Shown: piece by piece, positions 25,949-33,839 of the stretch | Position numbering within the stretch: the first letter of the stretch is position 1 | Layout: each line of letters starts with the position of its first letter | Assembly (NCBI GenBank): GCA_021323535.1 | Contig: JAJONO010000049.1 | Location: forward strand, 1 to 56,680 | Source: Bacteroidota bacterium | Lineage (GTDB): Bacteria > Bacteroidota > Bacteroidia > B-17B0 > Aurantibacillaceae | Reading direction: 5' to 3' | DNA length: 56,680 nucleotides | Notes under the pieces: model-generated | Databases searched by the model: none | Seen by the model: only the letters and a program-made list of their open reading frames with translations | Told to the model about the DNA's origin: nothing | Made by a program: the position numbers and the translations under genes

Positions 25949-28060
25949 ATGAAAAAACTCATTTCCCTGATTTTATTGTTCGTGTGTTTGTCTGTTTATT
26001 CTCAGAATAAAAAGACCGATTCTCTTTTTCAGAAAATAAGAAATGGAAAAACCGATACCATTAAAGCCAGGGCCCGTTATGCCCTTATCGATCATTACAT
26101 CCACGTTGTCAACGAATACACCTTAGGAATTGCGCATTGCGATACCTTGATAGAATTCTCTAAGAAAAAGAATTTTAACCGTATGCAATGCAAGGCATGG
26201 ATCTACAGAGCCTATTGCCAGGAGTATCTTGGGAACTATGACGATGCCATTCATTCCGACAGCATGTGTATCCTGCATGCAAACAAACATGATCTGAAAC
26301 CGGAAGCCGCGAACGCTTATCAGAACATGGGAAATAATTTTGCGCATAAAGGCAATTATGCAAAGGCGCTGGAGCGTTTTCTTGGTTCCTTAAAACTTCA
26401 TGAGGAGATGAAGGACAGTATTTCCATGGCTACTATGTATCATAACTGTGCTATTGTGTATCGCAGAAATAACCAGCCTAAAAAATCAATCGAATTTTTC
26501 AGGAAAGCAGCGGCTATCCGGGAAAAGAAGAACGACAAAGCATACGCATCCACCCTGTGCAGTATTGGAAATTATTATCTTGAAAACGAACCCAATTTTG
26601 ACAGCGCTTATCATTATTACACCAAAGGATTAAAAATTGCCGAGAGCCTTTCTATTGCGCCAACAACTGCATTAATTAAAGAGAATCTCGGTAATCTTTT
26701 TATGAAGAAAAAGGATTACAAAACGGCGGAAAAATATTTCTTAGAGAATCTGACCATTTATGAAAGAATAGGTGAAAAGGAAGGATTAGGATACGCTTAC
26801 TATTCTTTGGCGAATCTTTATGCTGAAATGGGTAACAAGGAGAAAGCGCTCGACAATGCAAAAAAAGTTCTTGCAATCGCAGAAGAAATTAAAAACGCGG
26901 AAGAGATCAAATTGGCGTACAGTACCATTGCGGAATTATCTTCTATGTTTAAAGATTACCAGACAGCATTTAAATACAGAACCAAGGAAATGAAAATGAA
27001 GGATTCGTTATATAATGAGAGCGGATCCAAGGCCATGGCTGAAATGTCGCAGAAATACGAAACGGAAAAAAAGCAGCAGGAAATAAAATTACTCACCGAA
27101 AAAGGACTCAACCAGGATCTTGCTTTAAAGAACAGCAAACTCATGATGTATGGCGTAGGTGTTGTTGCTGTTCTGTTAATTGTGGTGGCCGTGATTTTAA
27201 TCCGTAGCAACAAAAACAAGAACGAAGCTAACAAACAACTCACGCATCAGAAACATGTGATCGAAGAAAAAAATAAAGAGATCACAGATTCTATTAAATA
27301 TGCGCAGCGGATCCAGAACGCTATTCTTCCTTCTATAGAACTGATAAAGTCAAAACTTCCTGATTCATTCATCTATTATTTACCGAAAGACATTGTGTCG
27401 GGAGACATTTATTATTTCCAGGCACTGGAAGTTGAAAGTTCATCTGTCTCTTCGGAACTAATTATCGCGGCGGTGGATTGTACCGGCCACGGTGTACCGG
27501 GGGCCTTAGTGAGCGTTATTGGTTTTAATGCATTAAACAGTGCCATCAAAGAATTTAAGATCAACGATCCGGGCGCTATTCTGGATAAAACAAGAGAACT
27601 TGTTGTTCAGACTTTCAATGCCACAGGAGGATTAAAAGATGGAATGGATATGTCTCTTATAAGTTTCCAAGGCAAAAGTCAGAATTCAAAAGAAAGGGTA
27701 ATTAAGTGGGCTGGAGCTAACAATCCTCTTTGGGTGCTTCGTAAAGACGCAACAGACATAGAAGAATACAAAGCAAACAAACAGCCCATTGGCTTTACCG
27801 ATTCTCCTCAGCCTTTTACAACGCATGAAGTGGTTTTAAATCCCGGAGATACAGTTTACATTTTTACCGATGGTTATGCCGATCAGTTTGGAGGCGACAA
27901 AGGAAAAAAACTGAAATCGGGCAGTATGAAAAAACTACTGGTTGACATTCAGAAACTTTCTATGGATAAACAAAAGGAAGTGGTGCATGAAGAATTTAAA
28001 AAGTGGAAAAGCTCTCTGGAGCAGGTAGATGATGTGTGTGTGATTGGAATCCAAATATAG
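25949..28060 (+). CDS. TPR-domain PP2C/SpoIIE-type serine phosphatase
   Basis: 703 residues. Signal peptide (1-19), six or more tetratricopeptide repeats in the periplasm (about 70-350, for example AYQNMGNNFAHKGNYAKALERF), one transmembrane helix (about 396-420, LMMYGVGVVAVLLIVVAVIL), a coiled coil, and a cytoplasmic SpoIIE-type phosphatase domain (about 470-703). The metal-binding motifs DIVSGDIYYF, AAVDCTGHGVPGALVS, DGMDMSLI, WAGANNPLW and YIFTDGYADQFGG are intact. It probably reads a periplasmic signal and dephosphorylates an anti-sigma antagonist-type partner. No partner gene lies next to it. Confidence 0.9.
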   Translation: MKKLISLILLFVCLSVYSQNKKTDSLFQKIRNGKTDTIKARARYALIDHYIHVVNEYTLGIAHCDTLIEFSKKKNFNRMQCKAWIYRAYCQEYLGNYDDAIHSDSMCILHANKHDLKPEAANAYQNMGNNFAHKGNYAKALERFLGSLKLHEEMKDSISMATMYHNCAIVYRRNNQPKKSIEFFRKAAAIREKKNDKAYASTLCSIGNYYLENEPNFDSAYHYYTKGLKIAESLSIAPTTALIKENLGNLFMKKKDYKTAEKYFLENLTIYERIGEKEGLGYAYYSLANLYAEMGNKEKALDNAKKVLAIAEEIKNAEEIKLAYSTIAELSSMFKDYQTAFKYRTKEMKMKDSLYNESGSKAMAEMSQKYETEKKQQEIKLLTEKGLNQDLALKNSKLMMYGVGVVAVLLIVVAVILIRSNKNKNEANKQLTHQKHVIEEKNKEITDSIKYAQRIQNAILPSIELIKSKLPDSFIYYLPKDIVSGDIYYFQALEVESSSVSSELIIAAVDCTGHGVPGALVSVIGFNALNSAIKEFKINDPGAILDKTRELVVQTFNATGGLKDGMDMSLISFQGKSQNSKERVIKWAGANNPLWVLRKDATDIEEYKANKQPIGFTDSPQPFTTHEVVLNPGDTVYIFTDGYADQFGGDKGKKLKSGSMKKLLVDIQKLSMDKQKEVVHEEFKKWKSSLEQVDDVCVIGIQI

Positions 28061-28137
28061 GACAAAGGATTAATGATAAAGGACAGATGACAGAGTATTG
28101 ATCTTTTATCATTTGTCATTAATCATTCGTCTCTTAA
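28061..28137. repeat. stuttered inverted repeat (GACAAAGGATTAATGATAAAGG type)
   Basis: The left half repeats GGACAAAGGATTAATGATAA and GGACAGATGACAG; the right half has the complement TTTTATCATTTGTCATTAAT. It lies between convergent transcripts. Confidence 0.6.
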
Positions 28138-28199
28138 CGAAGTTGGCTTCCAAATCGATAATGAACGCGTACTGAGATTTTGGCCTCCCGGCTTTGTGT

Positions 28200-28559
28200 T
28201 CATAGATTAGATGAAAAACTGATTTTGAACAATCGCTGCATTGGTTGAATAAACCAGCTTTTCTTATTTTTTTTACGGGCCAGTTGTATCGTTTTCATAA
28301 ATCCCGAAATACGGTTGCTGTCTGAATTCTCTTCAATCATTATTCCTTTTTTGCCATCGCTGGTCTCAATAGCAAAAAGAACAAAACTGTTCGCGGGGTC
28401 GTTTTCTTCTTCACCGGTATAAAATCCCGAGATCTTTACTTCATAAGGTTTGTAAACTCTGTTGTTCTCATTAATGATGTGACAGGCAGTGCAGGGACTA
28501 AAGTTCTCTGTAAATCCTTTTTTTCTGAGGTCCTCTATGCGTTGTATTTTTGTTTCCAT
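28200..28559 (-). CDS. small conserved Bacteroidota protein (often misnamed PRPP synthetase)
   Basis: 119 residues from ATG 28559; the longer frame to 28652 has an unlikely N-terminus. The pattern IEDLRKKGFTENFSPC, VYKPYEVKISGFYTGEEEND, then VLFAIETSDGKKGIMIEENS matches a family of ~100-residue Bacteroidota proteins commonly labelled phosphoribosylpyrophosphate synthetase. It is far too small for that enzyme and lacks the PRPP loop. True function is unknown. The C-terminus is ~25 residues longer than usual. Confidence 0.7.
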   Translation of the reverse strand: METKIQRIEDLRKKGFTENFSPCTACHIINENNRVYKPYEVKISGFYTGEEENDPANSFVLFAIETSDGKKGIMIEENSDSNRISGFMKTIQLARKKNKKSWFIQPMQRLFKISFSSNL

Positions 28560-28760
28560 AGTACTTGGTTTCTTTACATATAATGTTTCAAATATGATGC
28601 CAGCTCTGTTTGAGGAATAAAACGAGTCGCCTCTGTATCGTCTAACTGGCAAGGATTACAGGTGAACATGGTCCGGAATAGCATCTCTTTTATGGTGTAC
28701 TGAAAATACGGCTATGGAGTTGCAGCTAAGGGCGACTTTTTTCTTACATTCGGCTAGGAA

Positions 28761-29432
28761 ATGAACATTGCAGTAAAAAAAACTAAGAAAATAAAAGCGG
28801 TGGCTATTGTCGCCGGGCTTTTCATTTACTCTTATTTCTTTTATCTCATGATCACAATCACTGTCCAATACTTCCCCATCAGAACCGATGTGGCCTTCTT
28901 AAACATCAAGCAGGATTATGTTCACATGCCGCATTACCTCCTGGCCTTCTTCATTCACGTGTTCAGCTCATGTTTTGTATTACTCGCAGGTTTTACCCAG
29001 TTTTCAAAATACATACGCATGGAGTTTCCAAAGGTCCATAAACGAATGGGCTGGGTGTATGTGATCGTTACAGTTGGTCTGGCTGGCCCCTCGGGCCTTA
29101 TTATAGGAATTTACGCCAATGGAGGTTTAAGTTCGCAGATCGCTTTTTGTATGCTTGCCGTTTTATGGATTGTTTTCACAATGATTTCAGTTGTCAGGAT
29201 CATTCAAAAAAAAGTAACTTCACACCGGATATGGATGATCAGGAGCTTTGCCCTCGCTCTTTCCGCTATTACATTAAGAGCCTGGAAATATCTGCTGGTG
29301 GCCATGTTCCATCCAAAGCCAATGGACGTTTACCAGGTGGTAGCCTGGCTCGGATGGGTTCTTAACCTGGTCATAGCTGAAATAATAATTTATAAAACAA
29401 TAATACATGCAAGTAAAAAAACTGTTAAGTAG
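28761..29432 (+). CDS. DUF2306 multi-pass membrane protein
   Basis: 223 residues with about six transmembrane segments. The family signature is visible: FIHVFSSCFVLLAGFTQFSK, then KVHKRMGWVYVI, and VTSHRIWMIRSFALALSA with conserved His residues that could bind haem or metal. DUF2306 proteins have no established function. It opens an operon: the next start lies inside its 3' end (26-bp overlap). Confidence 0.8.
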   Translation: MNIAVKKTKKIKAVAIVAGLFIYSYFFYLMITITVQYFPIRTDVAFLNIKQDYVHMPHYLLAFFIHVFSSCFVLLAGFTQFSKYIRMEFPKVHKRMGWVYVIVTVGLAGPSGLIIGIYANGGLSSQIAFCMLAVLWIVFTMISVVRIIQKKVTSHRIWMIRSFALALSAITLRAWKYLLVAMFHPKPMDVYQVVAWLGWVLNLVIAEIIIYKTIIHASKKTVK

Positions 29433-30291
29433 TTTAATTGTTGTCACACTGCTTACTTCCTGCGGCAGCAACGAATCGCTGAAAGACAGAACAAGTGAAC
29501 TGGTTCCTGATCCTGAAGCTCAGCAAAAGGATCAACCAATAACTGTCATCCCCGGCAACGGATCTGATTCGGCTTTCATTGGCTATTATGTAGGTTATTT
29601 CGATGCTGTGAAAGTAAACGAGAAAAAATCACCAATGAAAACCAATAAGATCAACATCTCAGTGGATTCGGTAAGAGGTGAAAAAATCTACGGACATTCT
29701 GTTGTGGCAGGAAACAGCCGACCGTTTACGGGAAGCATCAAAGAAAGCGCTATAAAAACAGTTTATGATGTGATTGTAAAAGAGCCTGGTGACGATAAAT
29801 ATGATGGCGAGTTTTCGTTTGTATTAAACACAACAAGAAAGGAAGCAATGGGAAAATGGGTGGCCAATGATAAAAAACTAGCGGTTACTGAACGCTCGTT
29901 CAATCTCAGCAGAAAAAATTTTAAATACAATCCTGATCAAAAACTGGATGTAACGCATACGGAAATTTATAATACCGATGATGGTGACCAGTCGGAAGCT
30001 TTCACTGAGGACGCCGGAAAATTCAACGCATCCAATACTGAATTAAAATCGGAGGATGTAGAGAACATGTATAAAAGGGATCTCGAAGTCCTTAGAAACG
30101 CCATTTACGCGAGGCACGGTTATTCTTTCAAAAACAGGCAAATGAGAAATTTCTTTGATTATGTCGATTGGTACATTCCGGTTTCAACAAATATCACTTC
30201 TCAGTTAACCGTACTTGAGAAAAAGAATATTGAACTTATTAAACGCTACGAAGAACACGCCATTGCGTATTACGATGTTTACGGAAGATGA
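29407..30291 (+). CDS. YARHG-domain lipoprotein
   Basis: 294 residues. The lipobox LLTSCGS (Cys near residue 20) marks a lipoprotein. The C-terminal YARHG domain (about 215-290) reads DLEVLRNAIYARHGYSFKNR, then FDYVDWYIP and LEKKNIELIKRYE. YARHG domains occur in bacterial envelope proteins and are thought to bind peptidoglycan or neighbouring structures. The middle (about 50-175) is a beta-rich segment of no known type. It overlaps DUF2306 by 26 bp and the next gene by 4 bp. Confidence 0.85.
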   Translation: MQVKKLLSSLIVVTLLTSCGSNESLKDRTSELVPDPEAQQKDQPITVIPGNGSDSAFIGYYVGYFDAVKVNEKKSPMKTNKINISVDSVRGEKIYGHSVVAGNSRPFTGSIKESAIKTVYDVIVKEPGDDKYDGEFSFVLNTTRKEAMGKWVANDKKLAVTERSFNLSRKNFKYNPDQKLDVTHTEIYNTDDGDQSEAFTEDAGKFNASNTELKSEDVENMYKRDLEVLRNAIYARHGYSFKNRQMRNFFDYVDWYIPVSTNITSQLTVLEKKNIELIKRYEEHAIAYYDVYGR

Positions 30292-30773
30292 CAGGACAGG
30301 AGTTCTATGATAAAATAGCCACCTTGAATGAGCGGCAGAAAAGTCGCGATATGGAACAGTATCTCCTGGCGCTCTATTTATTAGTTCTCGAAAATAAAGA
30401 CCGCGACCCTAGTCTGGAATTATTTCTCGAATTATTTGATAAAGCTTTTGTTGGTGAACCATGGAAATTTGATCCCGCCTGGCTGAAAATAACTGAGCAT
30501 CCTGCCATAAGTAACGAAACCGATAGCATTAATTTTACTTTACAACTATTACGATTTCATATAACCGAGTTTCACAGAATGAGGGGAAAACAACTAGAGG
30601 ACAAACAAAGGTATTTTGGAGTAACATCCGAAACCGGTACCATCTGGTATAACTTCGACCCCTTTACTTATCTTGAACGTGGTTGCTGTGGAATGGGAGG
30701 TATTGAACAAGATCAGGAAATCACCTGGAACGACTTCGCTGATATTCTTGAAGGAGGAAGGGTTTACGAATGA
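30288..30773 (+). CDS. protein of unknown function in the kptA operon
   Basis: 161 residues, no signal peptide, probably cytoplasmic. Mostly helical (MTGQEFYDKIATLNERQKSR, LLALYLLVLENKDRDPS), then a motif-like TYLERGCCGMGGIEQDQEIT near the C-terminus with adjacent cysteines. I recognise no family. It overlaps the YARHG gene by 4 bp (ATGA) and kptA by 4 bp, so it is translated in step with both and probably functions with one of them. Confidence 0.7.
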   Translation: MTGQEFYDKIATLNERQKSRDMEQYLLALYLLVLENKDRDPSLELFLELFDKAFVGEPWKFDPAWLKITEHPAISNETDSINFTLQLLRFHITEFHRMRGKQLEDKQRYFGVTSETGTIWYNFDPFTYLERGCCGMGGIEQDQEITWNDFADILEGGRVYE

Positions 30774-31321
30774 TAAGTGAAAAACAAAATATTAAGATCA
30801 GCAAATTTCTTAGTCTCGTGTTGCGTCACAAACCTGAAGCAATAGGAATAACCCTTGACGAAAATGGCTGGACCAACGTTGACATTCTCATTGAGAAAGT
30901 AAACGCCGCCGGGACTTTTATTACACCCGCTGTTCTGAAACACGTGGTGGATACCAATTCTAAAAAACGTTTTGCTTTCAGCGATGATCTCAAAATGATA
31001 CGAGCCAGCCAGGGACATTCCATCGACATTGAACTTGGTTACGAGCCCAAAGAACCTCCTGCCATTCTCTATCATGGAACGGCAGAACCTTTTATTGAAT
31101 CCATTTTTAAAACAGGACTTGAAAAAAGAAAACGCCATCATGTGCATTTAAGTAAGGATTTTGAAACAGCCACGAAAGTGGGCCAGCGTCATGGTAAAGT
31201 TATTGTTCTGGAAGTGTTATCGGGAGAAATGCATAACGAAGGCTTCGAATTTTTTGTCTCCGAAAATAATGTCTGGCTCACGGATCATGTGCCGGTGAAA
31301 TATCTCAGAAAAAATCTATAA
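30770..31321 (+). CDS. kptA: RNA 2'-phosphotransferase (Tpt1/KptA family)
   Basis: 183 residues. KptA/Tpt1 removes an internal RNA 2'-phosphate using NAD+, giving ADP-ribose 1'',2''-cyclic phosphate and nicotinamide. The N-terminal lobe has KFLSLVLRHKPEAIGITLDE with the RH pair, and the C-terminal lobe has the NAD-binding YHGT and HHVHLSKDFETATKVGQRHG. Length and motifs are normal. Bacteria lack the tRNA splicing that Tpt1 serves in yeast, so the physiological substrate is unclear (RNA repair or ADP-ribosylation have been proposed). It is the last gene of a four-gene overlapping operon ending at a palindromic repeat. Confidence 0.92.
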   Translation: MISEKQNIKISKFLSLVLRHKPEAIGITLDENGWTNVDILIEKVNAAGTFITPAVLKHVVDTNSKKRFAFSDDLKMIRASQGHSIDIELGYEPKEPPAILYHGTAEPFIESIFKTGLEKRKRHHVHLSKDFETATKVGQRHGKVIVLEVLSGEMHNEGFEFFVSENNVWLTDHVPVKYLRKNL

Positions 31322-31322
31322 T

Positions 31323-31395
31323 GTTTTAGCCTCAGATTAACACAGATTACGCAGATAATAATCCGTGAAAATCAGCGGGAATCTGTGGCTAAAAC
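31323..31395. repeat. palindromic intergenic repeat (ACACAGATTACGCAG type)
   Basis: The arms GTTTTAGCC and GGCTAAAAC extend inward to 16 bp with one mismatch (CAGATT/AATCTG). It begins 2 nt after the kptA stop. The words ACACAGATTAC are shared with 4745-4812. Confidence 0.75.
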
Positions 31396-31489
31396 AGCAG
31401 AGAAAATTTGTTAAAATTTTTAACTAAAATTTCAGCTATCCTGGTATGGAAAATGCTTATGAAATGTATCTTAATTAAAAAGAGAGAAC

Positions 31490-32704
31490 ATGAAAGCAAA
31501 ACTATTTTTCAGCCTGTTTGTTTTTAGCACCGGTTTATTTGCCCAGGATTTCGTTAACGGTAATTTCGAAAACAATTTAGCGGGAAATGCCGATCAGATC
31601 AATTTATCCAACGCCGATCTTAATGCTAAACTTCCCGGGGTTACGGCCTTTGGGTCGTATGGTGATGTTGATATAATAACATCTAATGCCTATAGTGGAA
31701 GCGGTGCACAGGATAAAAGCTGGTACATTGCAATTACAGGAGGCGGAACTGATATCGTTGCTTTAAGTCTTACCAAACCTTTAAAGGAAGGAAGGAAATA
31801 TACCATTACGTTTTACGACCGTAAAGCCAGCAGCTATGAAGCTGTTCCTATCCAGGTAGGAGTTTCAGAGAATAATACTTCGTTCGGGCAAGCTGTTTTT
31901 ACCGCTTCGGCCAGTCCTTCATTAGATGTGTGGACAAAGCGCACGTTCACTTTCACGGCCCCTGCCAACGCTAATTATGTAACGGTGCAAATGTCAGGCG
32001 GCGAACTTCAGCACTGGGCGCACATTGATAATTTTACATTCGGAGAAGGAAAGTGTAACGAGACATTGAACGTTACTGCAAGTTCATATAGTGTGTATGC
32101 CGGCGAAACTGTGAGTATTACAGCAACCGGGTCTTCAAGTTACACATGGACATCTGCCTCACTGAAAAGTTCATTAACAGGAAGCATGATCACTGATACG
32201 CCTTATGGAAATTCAATTTATTGGGTAATGAGTAAACAGGACGATTGTCCGGCTTTGACCTCGAATGTTTCTGTAAGCGTCATTCAGCCCACCGTAAGTT
32301 ATGTGGTTCGTGATACAACTCCTGTAAAACCTGTTTTAAATTTCAACAAGGAAAATCTGAACGGCAAGAAAATTGCTGTAAGACACACCATTCACCGCGC
32401 TGAAAACGAACTGAAGATCATTATATGGGATAAAAATTATGTGGATGGCGATAAAGTATCCATTTATCTTAACGGAAAACTACTGGTGAAGAACTTTACA
32501 TTGAGTAAGATCAAGAAAGAGATCATTCTTCAGCTAGAGCCAGGAAGTAATTTCCTTATGATGGAAGCGATCAATGAAGGAACAGAACCACCAAACACCG
32601 CTGCTATTGGCATAACCAATATCTACAATTCCATTACAGTGATGTCTGATCTCAAAACGGTGGGGGCGGTCGAAATTATCTATACGCCTGTGGCAAAGAA
32701 TTAG
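31490..32704 (+). CDS. secreted multidomain protein, carbohydrate-binding-like
   Basis: 404 residues with a signal peptide (KAKLFFSLFVFSTGLFAQ). The first domain (about 20-190) looks like a galactose-binding-type jelly roll: DFVNGNFENNL, GRKYTITFYDRKASS, WTKRTFTFTAPANANYVTV, WAHIDNFTFGEG. A short Ig-like segment (about 193-270: NVTASSYSVYAGETVSITA) follows, then a beta-rich C-terminal domain (about 285-404: LNFNKENLNGKKIAVRHT). There is no T9SS sorting domain, so it is probably periplasmic or outer-membrane associated. Function is unknown. Confidence 0.7.
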   Translation: MKAKLFFSLFVFSTGLFAQDFVNGNFENNLAGNADQINLSNADLNAKLPGVTAFGSYGDVDIITSNAYSGSGAQDKSWYIAITGGGTDIVALSLTKPLKEGRKYTITFYDRKASSYEAVPIQVGVSENNTSFGQAVFTASASPSLDVWTKRTFTFTAPANANYVTVQMSGGELQHWAHIDNFTFGEGKCNETLNVTASSYSVYAGETVSITATGSSSYTWTSASLKSSLTGSMITDTPYGNSIYWVMSKQDDCPALTSNVSVSVIQPTVSYVVRDTTPVKPVLNFNKENLNGKKIAVRHTIHRAENELKIIIWDKNYVDGDKVSIYLNGKLLVKNFTLSKIKKEIILQLEPGSNFLMMEAINEGTEPPNTAAIGITNIYNSITVMSDLKTVGAVEIIYTPVAKN

Positions 32705-32729
32705 TTATTTTTACGTTAAACTTTTTATC

Positions 32730-33350
32730 ATGGCTAAAAAAGATAAACGTATCGATGATTACATTGCTAAATCGGCCGACTTTGCAAAACCGGTTTTAAA
32801 ACATTTTCGTGAATTGGTTCATAAAGCTTGTCCTGATGTTGAAGAAACCATGAAGTGGAGTTTTCCCCACTTTGATTATAAAGGTCAGGTGATGTGCAGC
32901 ATGGCCTCGTTCAAACAACACTGCGCGATAGGTTTCTGGAAAGCATCTTTGATGAAAAGCGGCGATTCACTTGTTGCCAAAGCAAAAACAGAAGAGGCCA
33001 TGGGTCATCTTGGAAAAATAACATCACTCAAAGATCTGCCCAAAGATTCTGTCATAACAAAATACATCAAGGAAGCCATGGATCTGAATGATAAAGGAAT
33101 TAAACTTTCTCCCAAAACAAAACCCACAGCTAAAAAAGAACTTGAAATTCCTGCATACTTCATGTCTGCGGTAAAGAAAAATAAAGCGGCACTGAAAACA
33201 TTCGAAGGATTCAGCAATTCCAACAAAAAAGAATATGTGACCTGGGTAACAGAAGCTAAAACCGAAGAAACCCGCAATACAAGATTAGAAACGGCCGTGG
33301 AGTGGATGAGCGAAGGGAAGATACGCCACTGGAAATACGCGAAGAAGTAA
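32730..33350 (+). CDS. YdeI/OmdA-like DUF1801 protein
   Basis: 206 residues, cytoplasmic. The N-terminal DUF1801-type domain (about 1-115: LVHKACPDVEETMKWSFPHF, then MASFKQHCAIGFWK) is joined to a C-terminal OmdA-like domain (about 135-206: IPAYFMSAVKKNKAALKTFE ... EETRNTRLETAVEWMSEGK). This matches the YdeI/OmpD-associated family. Biochemical role is unknown. The start lies 25 bp after the previous stop, so they may be co-transcribed. Confidence 0.85.
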   Translation: MAKKDKRIDDYIAKSADFAKPVLKHFRELVHKACPDVEETMKWSFPHFDYKGQVMCSMASFKQHCAIGFWKASLMKSGDSLVAKAKTEEAMGHLGKITSLKDLPKDSVITKYIKEAMDLNDKGIKLSPKTKPTAKKELEIPAYFMSAVKKNKAALKTFEGFSNSNKKEYVTWVTEAKTEETRNTRLETAVEWMSEGKIRHWKYAKK

Positions 33351-33400
33351 AAGTGCTGAGAGACTTCGCAAAAGTTTCACTCGCCCGGCAACTTCTGTAA

Positions 33401-33765
33401 AAAAGTAAAGGCTTCCCGCAGGAAGCCTTAATATCAGATGGTTTTTCCGGCATCTTAAGTCCTAGTGTTAGTAGGTTATAAGTGCCATATTCAATCGAAA
33501 TGGGCCTTTGGCTTTATCAATTGAAGTTCCATTCTTACAAGTACTCTTTCAAATACCGTGCCAATTGATTTTAAAAATATGGGCTCCCGTTAAGGAGCCC
33601 AATTTTGGATGATTTCCGGTATCTAAACCCAGTATGAAAAGATTTAAAGTTCCGGCTCCAATGTATTGTCATTTCTGACTTTACAATGAAATCATTCTTA
33701 CAGACATACATTCAAAAGGCATGCCTGTGTTGATAAGAGCTGATTGATTAAAAATGGGGAATTTT
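33401..33765. repeat. tandem pair of ~175-bp non-coding units with hairpins
   Basis: The 489-bp gap between genes holds two diverged copies in tandem (about 33401-33580 and 33571-33762). Each opens with a hairpin: AAGGCTTCC/GGAAGCCTT at 33408-33429, and GGGCTCC/GGAGCCC at 33581-33600. Both then carry GATGGTTTTTCCGGCATCTT or GATGATTTCCGGTATCTAA, then CATTCTTACA, then TTCAAA ... TGCC, and end in TGATT ... AAAAAT(AT)GGG. No coding frame is conserved. On the minus strand the hairpins are followed by T-rich runs, so the units could be small RNAs with intrinsic terminators. Confidence 0.65.
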
Positions 33766-33839
33766 TTGGGTAAAGTGTGGAATAAGACGCCTTTCATACT
33801 CTTTATGTAAATGCTTTTTCACTACATTTATCTTCCCCT

